Below the pieces are notes generated by a model. That model ran no database searches. It worked only from the letters and a program-made list of their open reading frames with translations, and was not told the DNA's origin. Of a DNA stretch of 40,151 nucleotides, positions 15,769 through 25,200 are shown piece by piece (the stretch's first letter is position 1; each line of letters begins with the position of its first letter). A program made the translations under genes and the position numbers. The DNA is taken from NCBI GenBank assembly GCA_023431185.1, contig JAEYXS010000098.1, positions 1 to 40,151 on the forward strand, written 5' to 3'. Source of the DNA: Verrucomicrobiota bacterium. GTDB lineage: Bacteria > Verrucomicrobiota > Verrucomicrobiia > Limisphaerales > JAEYXS01.

Positions 15769-16323
15769 CTATTCGTATTCGCGAAATATTCCGGCAAAAG
15801 CTTTCCGTGCTCGGTGCAACTTGCCGCGAACCGCATCGGCTGACTGTCCGGTCAGCTCACCGATCTCACCATAGCTCATCTTTTCATCTGCCACCAGGAG
15901 CAGCAGCAGCCGATACTCTTCCGGCAACCGGTCCAGCGTGCTCTGGATGCGTTCCCCGAGTTCTTTGGTCTCCAGCACCCGCAGCGGGGATTCCTCGGGT
16001 GATTGCGAGGTTTCCCAAACAGCGTCGTCGGCGTTGTTCACCATGTTCCGCCGGTGCCAGGTCTGCAACAGGTTCTGGCAGTGGTTGATGGTGATGCGAT
16101 ACAACCACGTGCGGACATTCGCCTCGCCCCGGAACTGGTCCATCTTCCGAAACGCCTTCAGGAAAACGTCATGTGCGGCATCTTCCGCCTGGGCAGGGTC
16201 ACCCAACAGGCGCAACGCCAGGTAATACACCTGACGCGAATGCTCCTCATACAACGCCCCTATATCTTCCGATGGCCAATTGGGCACCGGAAGGCCCTCC
16301 GATCTTGTCTCGTGTCCCCCCAT
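15769..16323 (-). CDS. ECF-type RNA polymerase sigma factor
   Basis: 184 residues. Region 2 spans about 20-95 (ALYEEHSRQVYYLALRLLGD; AEDAAHDVFLKAFRKMDQF; VRTWLYRITINHCQNLLQ). Region 4 spans about 120-180 (LDRLPEEYRLLLLLV; MSYGEIGELTGQSADAVRGK; LHRARKAFAGI). This is a standard two-domain ECF without extra C-terminal domains. I use the ATG at 16323; a GTG lies directly before it. ECF sigmas direct polymerase to stress or envelope genes and are usually held by a partner protein. The small gene 7 bases downstream is the only candidate here. Its own promoter should be in the 77 bases up to panC's stop. Confidence 0.95.
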   Translation of the reverse strand: MGGHETRSEGLPVPNWPSEDIGALYEEHSRQVYYLALRLLGDPAQAEDAAHDVFLKAFRKMDQFRGEANVRTWLYRITINHCQNLLQTWHRRNMVNNADDAVWETSQSPEESPLRVLETKELGERIQSTLDRLPEEYRLLLLLVADEKMSYGEIGELTGQSADAVRGKLHRARKAFAGIFREYE

Positions 16324-16400
16324 CACAATTACGTCGTGTGTGAGAGATTAGACCAGAGCCGGGGGAAATTGTCACGCGGGCAAAGCGTGAGGTGCTCAGT

Positions 16401-17267
16401 TCAAAGCCGGGCGTTGTCGATCAAGCGGGTCTTGCCGAAGAAAACGGCCAGGGCCATGTGGGTTCCCCGGCTGACTTTGGTGGCTGGGGTCAGTGTAGCG
16501 GGAGCGAAGAATTCGATGTAATCCAAGCGGGCGGCCGGCTGGGTCGCGATGAGTTTCGTCAGTATTTTTTTCAGGCGGGCAGGGGAAAGCGGTGCCTTGG
16601 CGGATTTCACTTCGGCCTTGGCGGTCTGGATGGTGCGCCAGAGCATGGTAGCTTGGGCACGTTCCTCCGGAGTCAGATATTTGTTCCGGGAACTCATAGC
16701 CAGACCGTCCGCCTCACGATGCGTCGGAGCGACCACGATCTTCAGGGGAAAATTCAGATCCCGCACCATGCGTTGGATGATGGTGGCCTGCTGCCAATCC
16801 TTAGCGCCGAAAATAGAGACATCGGGAAGCACGATGTTGAAAAGCTTGGCGACGATGGTAGTCACGCCACGGAAGTGCGTGGGGCGGGAGGCGCCTTCCA
16901 TTTCTTTCGCTAGTGCCTCTTCGTAAACGTACGTGCTGTATTCAAAGCCTTCTGGGCGCGGATACATGTCCGCATCTGTGGGGGTGAAGATGACATCGAC
17001 GCCGCCAGCGCGGCAGAGCTGGGTATCGCGTTTCAGATCGCGCGGATACTTGCTGAAATCTTCCTTCGGTCCGAACTGCGTCGGATTGACGTAGATGCTG
17101 AGGACGACTTTGCCCTTCGGTCCGACCCGTTTGCGCGCCTCTGTCACCAGGCTGATATGACCTGCGTGCAGGTAACCCATCGTGGGCACAAAACCGATCT
17201 TCACGCCGGTGCGTTTCCATTCCAGCGCGAGGCGTTGCATGGCAGCGATGGATTTGATGGTGCGCAT
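16401..17267 (-). CDS. panC: Pantothenate synthetase
   Basis: Joins pantoate and beta-alanine with ATP to make pantothenate in the cytoplasm. 288 residues. Nucleotidyltransferase motifs are intact: PTMGYLHAGHISLV (HxGH), GLAMSSRNKYL (KMSKS-like), the pantoate-binding SIYVNPTQFGPKEDF, and VVTIVAKLFN-like text around ATTIVAKLFNIVLPD. It follows purK by 15 bases and so belongs to a purE-purK-panC operon. panB and panD are absent from the window. coaX at 8445 would use its product. Confidence 0.96.
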   Translation of the reverse strand: MRTIKSIAAMQRLALEWKRTGVKIGFVPTMGYLHAGHISLVTEARKRVGPKGKVVLSIYVNPTQFGPKEDFSKYPRDLKRDTQLCRAGGVDVIFTPTDADMYPRPEGFEYSTYVYEEALAKEMEGASRPTHFRGVTTIVAKLFNIVLPDVSIFGAKDWQQATIIQRMVRDLNFPLKIVVAPTHREADGLAMSSRNKYLTPEERAQATMLWRTIQTAKAEVKSAKAPLSPARLKKILTKLIATQPAARLDYIEFFAPATLTPATKVSRGTHMALAVFFGKTRLIDNARL

Positions 17268-17282
17268 GGCTGCTAACGGGGC

Positions 17283-18434
17283 TTATTTTTTATTCTTCGC
17301 CGTCAATGCTTCGCGCGCCTGCTTCACCCGGTCGATGGCTTGCTCGATGGTGTCGCCGGTGGCGGTAAGGTGTCCCATCTTGCGGCCCACGCGGGCTTCG
17401 CGTTTGCCGTAGAGGTGCAGTTTCACCAACGGATCACGCAATGCAGCGGCCCAATCTGGTTCGCCATGCTCCCACAAGTGACCAAGGAGGTTCGCCATGG
17501 CGGCGGGCTTTTCCATCTCAGTGGAGCCGAGTGGCAATCCGCAGACCGCGCGAACTTGTTGCTCGAACTGACTGGTCACACAGGCGTCTATGGTCAAGTG
17601 ACCGGAATTATGCGTGCGCGGAGCCAGTTCGTTCACCAATACACGGCCATCGCTGGTCAGGAACATCTCCACCGTGAGCAAACCGACAACTTCCAGTTTC
17701 TCCAGAATACCGTGAGCGAGCTGACGGGCTTCTCCCGCGAGGACTGGGCCTAGAGCGGCGGGGGCAAAGGTGATGTCGAGGATGTGATTCGCATGATCGT
17801 TCTCGAAAACGGGGAATGTCACGATCTGGCCGTCCAAGGTGCGGGCGCCGATGACCGACATCTCTTTCACGAAATCTACGAAACCTTCGTAGATGGATTC
17901 CGCACCTTTCATCGCTTCCCAGGCTTTGGCGGCTTCGGCCGGTGTTTTGATCTTCACCTGGCCTTTGCCATCGTAGCCAAAGCTGGCAGTCTTCAAGACA
18001 CCGGGTGCGCCGATCTTGGCGATGGCCTGTTCCAGTTCAGCAAGGCTCGTCACACGTTGGAACGGCGTCGTGGGGAAACCGTTATCACGCAGGAAATTTT
18101 TCTCACGCAGGCGGTTTTGCGAAACATGCAACACGTGACCATCCGGACGGACGGCGGCATGTTCAGCACAGGCTTTGGCGGCATCGTGCGGGACGTTCTC
18201 GAATTCAAACGTCACGACCTGCACTTGTTTGGCGAACTCATGGATCTTGGGCAGATCGAGGTAATCACCGACGAAATCGAGATCCGCCACGGCGCTGGCG
18301 GGGGAGTTCTCCTCGGGTGAATAGATGGCGACGCTGTAGCCGAGATTGCGGGCGGCCAAAGCGAGCATGCGGCCCAACTGGCCGCTGCCGAGCACGCCGA
18401 TGCGTGCGCCGGGAAGGATCGGATTGATCGACAT
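17283..18434 (-). CDS. purK: N5-carboxyaminoimidazole ribonucleotide synthase
   Basis: ATP-grasp enzyme that carboxylates AIR with bicarbonate and ATP to N5-CAIR in purine synthesis. 383 residues. It opens with IGVLGSGQLGRMLALAARNLGY, the PurK-type Rossmann start. It has GVLKTASFGYDGKGQ, the lid SIYEGFVDFVKEMSVIGAR, and the active-site loop ELAPRTHNSGHLTIDACVTS. The ATG at 18434 is chosen because the family start falls a few residues later; the frame extends 62 residues upstream but overlaps purE. It lies 10 bases after purE and 15 bases before panC. Confidence 0.96.
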   Translation of the reverse strand: MSINPILPGARIGVLGSGQLGRMLALAARNLGYSVAIYSPEENSPASAVADLDFVGDYLDLPKIHEFAKQVQVVTFEFENVPHDAAKACAEHAAVRPDGHVLHVSQNRLREKNFLRDNGFPTTPFQRVTSLAELEQAIAKIGAPGVLKTASFGYDGKGQVKIKTPAEAAKAWEAMKGAESIYEGFVDFVKEMSVIGARTLDGQIVTFPVFENDHANHILDITFAPAALGPVLAGEARQLAHGILEKLEVVGLLTVEMFLTSDGRVLVNELAPRTHNSGHLTIDACVTSQFEQQVRAVCGLPLGSTEMEKPAAMANLLGHLWEHGEPDWAAALRDPLVKLHLYGKREARVGRKMGHLTATGDTIEQAIDRVKQAREALTAKNKK

Positions 18435-18444
18435 GGAAAAGAGA

Positions 18445-18951
18445 TTAGGCCTTGGGAGGCAGGGTGCGGTTCGCGAGGACTTTGGCGGTCTGTTGCTCGC
18501 GGAATTTTTCGTAAGCGGTGCGAAATTGCGGGTGCTTGTTGCCCAAGATGGCCGTAGCGAGCAGGGCGGCATTGATGGCCCCGGCCTTGCCGATGGCCAT
18601 GGTGCCGACAGGCACGCCACCGGGCATCTGCACGATGGAGAGCAGGGAATCCATGCCTTTCAGTGCCTTGGACTCGACGGGCACGCCGAGCACAGGCAAC
18701 TGGGTCTTGGAGGCGCACATGCCAGGCAGATGCGCCGCGCCGCCAGCCCCGGCGATGATGACCTCAAGGCCGCGACCAGCCGCCGCCGCCGCGTATTCAA
18801 ACAGCAGATCAGGGGTGCGGTGCGCGGAAACGACCTGTGCCTCAAAAGGTACGCCCAGTGCGGTCAGTTGATCGGCCGCATGTTGCATCGTTTCCCAATC
18901 GGATTGGCTGCCCATGATGATACCCACCAGAGGCTTGGATTCTGTCGCCAT
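18445..18951 (-). CDS. purE: N5-CAIR mutase
   Basis: Converts N5-CAIR to CAIR, the step after PurK. 168 residues, as expected for class I PurE. Motifs: IIMGSQSDWETMQHAAD, VSAHRTPD (catalytic His region), AGAGGAAHLPGM, and MPGGVPVGTMAIGKAGA. First gene of the purE-purK-panC operon. No PurR-like site or purine riboswitch is visible in the 163 bases upstream, which hold short repetitive text instead. Confidence 0.97.
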   Translation of the reverse strand: MATESKPLVGIIMGSQSDWETMQHAADQLTALGVPFEAQVVSAHRTPDLLFEYAAAAAGRGLEVIIAGAGGAAHLPGMCASKTQLPVLGVPVESKALKGMDSLLSIVQMPGGVPVGTMAIGKAGAINAALLATAILGNKHPQFRTAYEKFREQQTAKVLANRTLPPKA

Positions 18952-19016
18952 AGTGGAGGCAGACTATAGGGAAGCGGGTCGGGAGTCGAGGGCGGGTTAT
19001 GCTGGGGTTTTAGCGA

Positions 19017-19095
19017 CAGATGGAACACGGATCACACAGATAGGTAAAACCCCAAATCCAAAGCTCCAAGCTCCAGAGAAGCTTCAAACATAAAA
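19017..19095. repeat. Low-complexity repeated text upstream of purE
   Basis: The 163-base gap between purE and the DsbD gene contains ACACGGATCACACAGAT followed by CCAAATCCAAAGCTCCAAG and CTCCAGAGAAGCTTCAAAC, with the near-tandem core AAGCTCC / AAGCTCC / AAGCTTC. It looks like degenerate short repeats of the sort dispersed in intergenic DNA rather than a coding or structured RNA. The promoter of purE must overlap it. Confidence 0.35.
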
Positions 19096-19114
19096 CACCA
19101 CGAAGGCCTCACCG

Positions 19115-21298
19115 TTATTTCGCCGAGCTCAGTTGCTTTGGAGCAGCCTTTTCCAAGGCTTCCAGCACGATACCTGGCGTTAGGATCTCAGGCAGGACGA
19201 TGGGGTCGGCTTTCGGATCGGCGGGGAAAACGATGACCAAGGGCACACCAGCGCGGCCATACTTTTTAAGCTCAGCCGCGATGGCCGCATCTTCGTAGGT
19301 GTAATCGCCGAGAAAAGAGATGGCCCCGATGGCGTTGAGTTTTTCTTTTACCGAAGTGATCTCAATGCTCGTTTTCTTGTTCGCCTGACAGGTCACACAC
19401 CAATCTGCTGTGAAGTCCACGAATATCGGTTTGCCGCTCTTGCGGGCTTCCGCCAAGGCGGCCGGAGTCCAGGCTTTCCAAGCGATGCCCACCTTGGATT
19501 CCAAGGTTGTCACAGTGGTTCCGGTGCGTTCAGGCGAGCGCCATTTGAGCTGGCCTTCCAGCACATAAACCAGACTGCCAAGCAGCAACACCGCCGCGAT
19601 GGCACCCGAAATGCCGCGATGCTTGCTGCCACGCTGCACAAATTCGCCGAAGATGTAAGCGGCCAGCGCAACGAACACGAGCAACAGGCCCAACCACAAC
19701 ACACCGCTGCGGCCAAAGTGACCGGCTGATAAGCTGAACAGCCAGAACGCCGTCGCGACCATGGGGAAGCCCATGAGGATTTTGAAGCGTTCCATCCAGG
19801 CACCCGGCTTGGGCAGGAACTTCAGCCATTTGGGCTGCCAGCTCAGGAGCACATAAGGGAACGCTAAGCCCAAGGCAATCGTCACAAAAACCAGCAGGAT
19901 GACCACGGCAGACTGGGCGAAGGCAAAACCCAGCGCCACGCCAAGGAACGGAGCGGTGCAGGGAGTGGCCAGAATAGTGGCCAAGACACCATTGAAGAAA
20001 GCACCTGAGGCTCCTTTTTGCGAGGCCAACTGGCCGGCAGCGCCCATCACGCTGCTGTTCATGGTGACTTCAAAAACACCGAAAAGATTCAACGCGACCA
20101 AGGTCACGAGGATGGTCAGCACCACGAGGAACTGGGGATTCTGGAATTGCATGCCCCAACTGGCGGATTTGCCCGCCTGCTGCACGCCGATGACCAGACC
20201 GGCCAAGACGAGGAAGGAAACAATCACACCCAAACCATAGATAAGACCGAGCTTTCGCACGCGGCCCGGGTCATCTTGGCTTTGTTTTACGAAGCCAAGA
20301 ATCTTCAGGGAGATCACCGGCAGCACGCAGGGCATGATGTTTAGGATCATGCCGCCGATGAAGGCGTAGATGAGCATCATGAAGAGGGAGCGTGGTGCGG
20401 CAGCGGATTGGCCCGAGGTGGACTTACCAGCGGTTGCCGTAGTTGAAGTGCTGGCTATGGCCGACCCGCCGATGCCGATGCTCGCTTCATATGCCAGCGT
20501 AGGCTTCACGGTATCGCTGCCACCGACAATCAACCCTTTGATCTCTGCCGGCCATTTTCCTTCATCTGAGGAGACCGTTTTGCGCAAAGTAACGCGACCG
20601 TCTTTCAATCCCAGTTTTTCGGACTTCGGGCTGACGGTGGAATCTTCGCCGCGATAAGGGAAGAAATCCCAATCCTTGGCTTCAGCCACGGGAGTGAACT
20701 CAATGAGCAAAGTGCGTTTGCCTTCTTTCGGTTCACCTTCCCAGCGAGCGGATGCTTTCAGGGCTTCGTTGGGCTTGGGCAGTTTATCCTGCCATTTCTT
20801 GATCAGGCCAGCTTCGGAGGAGGGATTCGTCTCCGCAGCGATTTTCAATTTGGCATTCACTTCGGCGCGTCCTGGTACACACAGCTTTTCACACTCCAGC
20901 CAGGAAACTTTGGCTTTCAGCTCCAGTTCACCATTTGGGACAGAGGCTCCGATGGTCAGCGGGACAAGGAGCATGGCTTCGTGATGGTGCACGTACGTGG
21001 TGAGATCCACGACCTTGTCGTAATAGACTTCCGGAGCCGGCCATTGGATTTCTCCCGCAGTGACATCTGCGGGCAGGTCCCAAACGATTTTGGTAGCGGA
21101 ACCAGATTCACCGGCATTTTTCCAATACGTATGCCAGCCGGGTAGCATCTCCAGCATTACACCGACCGTGATGGTTTCACCGGGCTTCACCGTCTCCACG
21201 GGCACGACTAGGCGCGCTTGGGTCGCGGCACCTTGAGCGGAAAACCCAAGTAACAACCCCAAGCAAACGGTCAAAAATCTGCTCAATAACATGTTCAT
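19115..21298 (-). CDS. dsbD: DsbD-type thiol:disulfide interchange protein
   Basis: About 727 residues that carry reducing power from the cytoplasm to the periplasm. A signal peptide (LLSRFLTVCLGLLLGFSAQG) precedes a periplasmic N-terminal domain with the Cys pair in WLECEKLCVPGRAE. The middle is an eight-helix membrane domain with the paired cysteines in MPCVLPVISLK and ATPCTAPFLG. The C-terminal thioredoxin-like domain carries FTADWCVTCQANKK (CVTC). All three redox pairs of the DsbD relay are present. I start at the ATG at 21298; the next ATG, at 21292, is possible. Given c-type cytochromes in the window, one likely client is cytochrome c maturation, but that is inference. Confidence 0.92.
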   Translation of the reverse strand: MNMLLSRFLTVCLGLLLGFSAQGAATQARLVVPVETVKPGETITVGVMLEMLPGWHTYWKNAGESGSATKIVWDLPADVTAGEIQWPAPEVYYDKVVDLTTYVHHHEAMLLVPLTIGASVPNGELELKAKVSWLECEKLCVPGRAEVNAKLKIAAETNPSSEAGLIKKWQDKLPKPNEALKASARWEGEPKEGKRTLLIEFTPVAEAKDWDFFPYRGEDSTVSPKSEKLGLKDGRVTLRKTVSSDEGKWPAEIKGLIVGGSDTVKPTLAYEASIGIGGSAIASTSTTATAGKSTSGQSAAAPRSLFMMLIYAFIGGMILNIMPCVLPVISLKILGFVKQSQDDPGRVRKLGLIYGLGVIVSFLVLAGLVIGVQQAGKSASWGMQFQNPQFLVVLTILVTLVALNLFGVFEVTMNSSVMGAAGQLASQKGASGAFFNGVLATILATPCTAPFLGVALGFAFAQSAVVILLVFVTIALGLAFPYVLLSWQPKWLKFLPKPGAWMERFKILMGFPMVATAFWLFSLSAGHFGRSGVLWLGLLLVFVALAAYIFGEFVQRGSKHRGISGAIAAVLLLGSLVYVLEGQLKWRSPERTGTTVTTLESKVGIAWKAWTPAALAEARKSGKPIFVDFTADWCVTCQANKKTSIEITSVKEKLNAIGAISFLGDYTYEDAAIAAELKKYGRAGVPLVIVFPADPKADPIVLPEILTPGIVLEALEKAAPKQLSSAK

Positions 21299-21396
21299 GT
21301 GAGGAACGAACCCTGAATCCATTCCAAGTTACTTCCAGTTTGACGGTTTAACAATCTTTACGTTCATTCAAAGCGGCTTCGGACATTGTAAAGGCC

Positions 21397-22554
21397 TTGG
21401 ATTACAACTACTTTGGCGGCGTGGCACTTCTCCCCACAGCAAGCATCCGCTGGTTAAATACCGGCGCAGCGGCCTTTGATGCGATGGTGCAGGCCATCCG
21501 GTCGGCGCACCGGTTTGTCCGGCTGGAAACCTATATCTATCGGGATGATGCCGTGGGGCAGCGTATCCGCTCGGCCTTGATTGAGGCAGCGAACGAGGGC
21601 GTCTGTGTGCAGGTGCTGGTGGATGCTTGGGGTTCGGAGGCGCTGGCGGACTCCTTTTGGGCACCTTTGCGCCGGGTCGGTGGGGAGTGCCGTTGGTTCA
21701 ATCCGTTGCAACTGGACCGCATCGCCATCCGGAACCATCGCAAGCTGCTGGTCTGCGATGACACTGTGGCTATCATTGGTGGGTTCAATGTGGCTGCCGA
21801 GTATGATGGGGATGGTGTGCGCAAGGGTTGGCGGGATTTGGGCATCAGCATCAGCGGACCCAAAGTGGGGGAGCTTTGCCGGTCTTTTGACCAGATGTTT
21901 CAATTGGCCGACTTCCGTCATGGAAGGTTCGCTGAGTTTCGGCGGAGCAAACTGGAGGTTCCCCCTGAGGAAATTTCCGGCGATGTGCTGTTGAACACTC
22001 CGGGCCGTGGACAGCATCCCATCAAGGCAGCCATCTATAAGGGACTGGCCCAGGCCAAGAAGGTGCAGATGGTCTCCGCCTATTTTCTGCCCACCTGGCG
22101 GATCCGGCGCAGTCTGCAACGCATCGCGCGAAATGGCGGTCAGGTGCAGCTAATCCTGGCGGGCAAGACGGATGTGCCGCTCTCCCAGGCGGCTACGAGG
22201 AGTCTGTATCATGGGTTGATGAGGGCGGGAGTGGAGGTTTACGAGTATCAGCCACAGATCTTGCACGCGAAGCTGTATCTAATGGATGATACCGTGATGG
22301 TGGGGTCTTCGAATCTCGACAAACGGAGTTTGGGCATCAATTACGAGCTCATGGTGCGTTCGGATGACCCGCAAGTGGTGCGGGGCGGGCGTAATTATTT
22401 CGAGCAATGCCTGGCGCATTCCAAGCGGGTGAATCTGGAGACGTGGCTGAAATCCCGTTCCATCTGGATGCGGCTGTGGGAGAAGGCGGCGTATATGTTC
22501 CTGGTGCATCTGGACCCTTATATCGCGCGGCAACAGTTGAAAATGCTCAGATAA
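21397..22554 (+). CDS. Phospholipase D-family cardiolipin synthase-like protein
   Basis: 385 residues with two HKD motifs: His114-x-Lys116-x4-Asp121 in RNHRKLLVCDDTVAIIGG, and His290-x-Lys292-x4-Asp297 in LHAKLYLMDDTVMVGSSN. This is the layout of bacterial cardiolipin synthases, which join two phosphatidylglycerols. There are no N-terminal membrane helices, unlike ClsA, so it is closer to ClsB/YbhO-type enzymes. The start is uncertain: TTG at 21397 has AAAGG just upstream, and GTG at 21421 would also work; no upstream ATG exists. It is divergent from dsbD across a 98-base gap. Confidence 0.88.
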   Translation: MDYNYFGGVALLPTASIRWLNTGAAAFDAMVQAIRSAHRFVRLETYIYRDDAVGQRIRSALIEAANEGVCVQVLVDAWGSEALADSFWAPLRRVGGECRWFNPLQLDRIAIRNHRKLLVCDDTVAIIGGFNVAAEYDGDGVRKGWRDLGISISGPKVGELCRSFDQMFQLADFRHGRFAEFRRSKLEVPPEEISGDVLLNTPGRGQHPIKAAIYKGLAQAKKVQMVSAYFLPTWRIRRSLQRIARNGGQVQLILAGKTDVPLSQAATRSLYHGLMRAGVEVYEYQPQILHAKLYLMDDTVMVGSSNLDKRSLGINYELMVRSDDPQVVRGGRNYFEQCLAHSKRVNLETWLKSRSIWMRLWEKAAYMFLVHLDPYIARQQLKMLR

Positions 22555-22620
22555 TTCCCAAGTGTAAATCTGCCTGGTGGGGCTTGCCGCTGGGGGAAGG
22601 GTGGATTAGGTTGCTTGGCC

Positions 22621-23808
22621 ATGGACAACTCAGTGCCGCCAAATTTGCCGCCTTCGGAGCCGACCGGGCCAGCCCCTATTCCTCCGTTGACTCCGCCGCC
22701 CTCGCCGCCCCAATACTCCGCGCCGTACCAGATGCCACCACCATTGGCTGTGGCACCGCCGAAGAAGGAAAAGCGTCATCCGCTTGTATGGGTCTTGCTT
22801 ATCCTTTTGGGCTTGGGGGTTGGGCTGTTCATGCTGCTCGGCATCTTTGGCGCTTTACTGGGCGGTGGTGCTGGCATGTCCAATCCCGGGACCGCCCGCT
22901 CGATGTTGCATGAGATCGTGGTGGAGGACAGTGATGCCGCAGACAAGATCGCGGTGATCGGTGTGGAAGGGGTCATCACGGGATCGGCCATTGACCACTC
23001 GGGCGCTTCCATGGTGGATCTGATAAAAGAGCAATTGCGGCGTGCGGCGGATGACGGAAAAGTAAAGGCAGTCATTTTGAAAGTGGATTCACCGGGTGGC
23101 GAAGTGCTGGCCTCAGATGACATCTACCGGGCCATCCAGAAGTTCCAACAAGAAGAGGGCAAGCCGGTGATCGCCTCCATGGGCAGTCTGGCGGCCTCGG
23201 GCGGATATTATGTCAGTGCGCCCTGCCGCTGGATCGTGGCAAATGAGCTGACCCTGACCGGAAGCATAGGGGTGATCATGTCCGGCTACAATTACCGTGG
23301 GCTGATGGACAAGGTGGGCGTGGTGCCGCTGGTGTATAAGAGCGGCAAGTTCAAGGATATGCTCAGCGGCTCCAAGAAGCCCGAAGAAATCCTGCCGGAA
23401 GAAGGCAAAATGGTGCAGGCGCTGATCGATGAGACGTATGGGCGTTTCAAGAAAATCGTCAAGGAAGGGCGGGAAGCGGCGAACAAGGAAAACGCGGGCA
23501 AGGGCAAGGCCTTGAGCGCGGACTGGGAGGAAATGGCTGATGGCCGCATTCTTTCGGGCAATCAGGCGTATCAAGCCGGACTGGTGGATGAGCTGGGCAA
23601 TTGGGATACCACCGTGGACCGGGCCTTGAAGCTGGCGGGTATCCAGGATGCCAAGGTCGTGAGTTACGCACGGCCTTTCACCTTGGGCAGCCTGTTTGGT
23701 TTCTCAGGCAAGGCTGAACCGACGACCATCAAGATCGACTTGGGAATGGATGCGCCGAAGCTGAAGGCCGGTCATCTTTATTTCCTGTCCTCCAGTGTGC
23801 TGCACTGA
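22621..23808 (+). CDS. sppA: Signal peptide peptidase SppA (S49 family)
   Basis: 395 residues. A cytoplasmic proline-rich N-terminus of about 45 residues (PPNLPPSEPTGPAP...) leads to one membrane helix (about 54-82, HPLVWVLLILLGLGVGLF). Then comes a single S49 protease domain. The Ser is Ser193 in GSLAASGGYYVS; the Lys is most likely Lys245 in YKSGKFKD, 52 residues on, as in the B. subtilis enzyme. One S49 copy means the short (36 kDa) SppA type that forms octamers. It degrades remnant signal peptides in the membrane. The ATG at 22621 is preferred, with GGATTAGG upstream. A terminator follows. Confidence 0.95.
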   Translation: MDNSVPPNLPPSEPTGPAPIPPLTPPPSPPQYSAPYQMPPPLAVAPPKKEKRHPLVWVLLILLGLGVGLFMLLGIFGALLGGGAGMSNPGTARSMLHEIVVEDSDAADKIAVIGVEGVITGSAIDHSGASMVDLIKEQLRRAADDGKVKAVILKVDSPGGEVLASDDIYRAIQKFQQEEGKPVIASMGSLAASGGYYVSAPCRWIVANELTLTGSIGVIMSGYNYRGLMDKVGVVPLVYKSGKFKDMLSGSKKPEEILPEEGKMVQALIDETYGRFKKIVKEGREAANKENAGKGKALSADWEEMADGRILSGNQAYQAGLVDELGNWDTTVDRALKLAGIQDAKVVSYARPFTLGSLFGFSGKAEPTTIKIDLGMDAPKLKAGHLYFLSSSVLH

Positions 23809-23827
23809 GTGATTGGTGTTTTTTGCG

Positions 23828-23863
23828 GGCCACCTATGTCTTGCCAACGTAGGTGGCCTTTTT
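23828..23863 (+). terminator. Terminator downstream of sppA
   Basis: GGCCACCTATG (23828-23838) pairs with CGTAGGTGGCC (23848-23858), 10 of 11 pairs Watson-Crick plus one T-G, followed by TTTTT (23859-23863). It starts 20 bases after the sppA stop. It also argues that the M24 gene starts downstream of it. Confidence 0.85.
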
Positions 23864-23881
23864 CATGCTTGGTGCAAAGCC

Positions 23882-25087
23882 ATGAATGGAATCCGCGAAA
23901 GGGTGATGGCAGGCCCTTGCATCTCGGCGTCGAGTCGTCATAGTGGCAGCGCTATGGGACGGGACGATACGCTGCTGATGGTGGCCGACAGTGAGCGTGA
24001 CGCGAATATGCTTTATGCCGTGCGCATGTTCGTGCCGGATCCGTTTATTTATCTTCGCGTAAATGGCCGGCCGGTCATCGTGCTGAGCGATCTGGAGATC
24101 GACCGGGCCCGCAAGCAAGCCAAGCATTGCCGGGCGGTTTCCTTTTCTTCGATTGCCCAGAAGTTGGAACGGATCAACGGCAAGAAACCGCATTCCGCAG
24201 AGGTCATCAAATCCCTTTTGAAGACCAAGCGCCGGAGCAAGGTGTTTGTGCCGGGCAATTTTCCGCATGGTCTGGCGCGGCAGTTGCGGCAGCTTAAAGT
24301 GAAGGTGAAGGTGGCGAAGGGGCCAGTCTTTCCGGAGCGTGAGTTCAAAGATGCGCAGGAAGTAAAGTATGTGAGCGCGGCTTTGATGATGGCGGAGGTC
24401 GGCTTGGCGGAAGGTATTCAGGCGCTCAAGTCTTCAAAAATCGGAAAGGGGAAAACGCTGTTCTATCACGGGGTGCCGCTGACAGCCGAGAAGCTGCGAT
24501 CCATCATCGACATTGCCATCATTCAGGCGGGCGGGATAGCGAGCCACACCATCGTGGCCTGTGGTAAACAAGGTTGCGACCCGCATGAACGGGGTTTTGG
24601 TCCGCTCAAGGGGGATCAGCCGATCATTTTGGACGTTTTCCCGAAATCCCAGCGCACGGGTTATTTCGGTGACATCACGCGGACGGTGGTGCGAGGCAAG
24701 GCGAGCGAGCCGTTGCGGAAGATGTTCGATACCGTGGTGCGAGGTCAGGAACTGGCCATCAGCCGGGTGAAGGTGGGGGTAAAGGGGGCTGAGGTGCATC
24801 AAGCAGTCAAAAAACTATTTGAGGAGGCGGGCTTCAAGACAGGCCGGGTGAAGGGGCAGATGCAGGGGTTTTTCCACGGCACCGGGCACGGGCTGGGACT
24901 GGAGGTGCATGAGGCCCCCCGGTTGGCGGCCAATTCAGAGGATGTACTCAAAGAAGGTCATATCGTGACCATCGAGCCGGGGTTGTATTACCCGGAGATC
25001 GGCGGGGTGCGTATGGAGGATGATGTGCTGGTGACCGCCAAGGGCGCCCGTAATTTGACCAAGTTCGAGAAGGTGCTGGAGATCTGA
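23882..25087 (+). CDS. M24-family Xaa-Pro aminopeptidase-like metallopeptidase
   Basis: About 401 residues. The C-terminal pita-bread domain keeps all five metal ligands: Asp251 (ILDVFPKS), Asp264 (YFGDITRT), His336 (GTGHGLGLEVHEAP), Glu365 (TIEPGLYYPEIGG) and Glu379 (VRMEDDVLV). The N-terminal part is a creatinase-like domain (VNGRPVIVLSDLEIDRA). It probably removes N-terminal residues before proline, or acts as a prolidase; the exact specificity is not readable. Start: the frame opens inside the sppA terminator, so I take the ATG at 23882. The ATG at 23954 (MGRDDTLLMVADSERD) is an equal candidate, since the first 24 residues look unlike the family. Confidence 0.9.
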   Translation: MNGIRERVMAGPCISASSRHSGSAMGRDDTLLMVADSERDANMLYAVRMFVPDPFIYLRVNGRPVIVLSDLEIDRARKQAKHCRAVSFSSIAQKLERINGKKPHSAEVIKSLLKTKRRSKVFVPGNFPHGLARQLRQLKVKVKVAKGPVFPEREFKDAQEVKYVSAALMMAEVGLAEGIQALKSSKIGKGKTLFYHGVPLTAEKLRSIIDIAIIQAGGIASHTIVACGKQGCDPHERGFGPLKGDQPIILDVFPKSQRTGYFGDITRTVVRGKASEPLRKMFDTVVRGQELAISRVKVGVKGAEVHQAVKKLFEEAGFKTGRVKGQMQGFFHGTGHGLGLEVHEAPRLAANSEDVLKEGHIVTIEPGLYYPEIGGVRMEDDVLVTAKGARNLTKFEKVLEI

Positions 25088-25200
25088 TTTTGTAGGGTTT
25101 CACCGGAGGGTGTTCATTCCAAAATTCCATAATGTTTCCATTCGCGCATCCCCTTGAGGCGTGCCAATTTGCCGCAATTGCAAGGTGTTCAAATCGGTTG

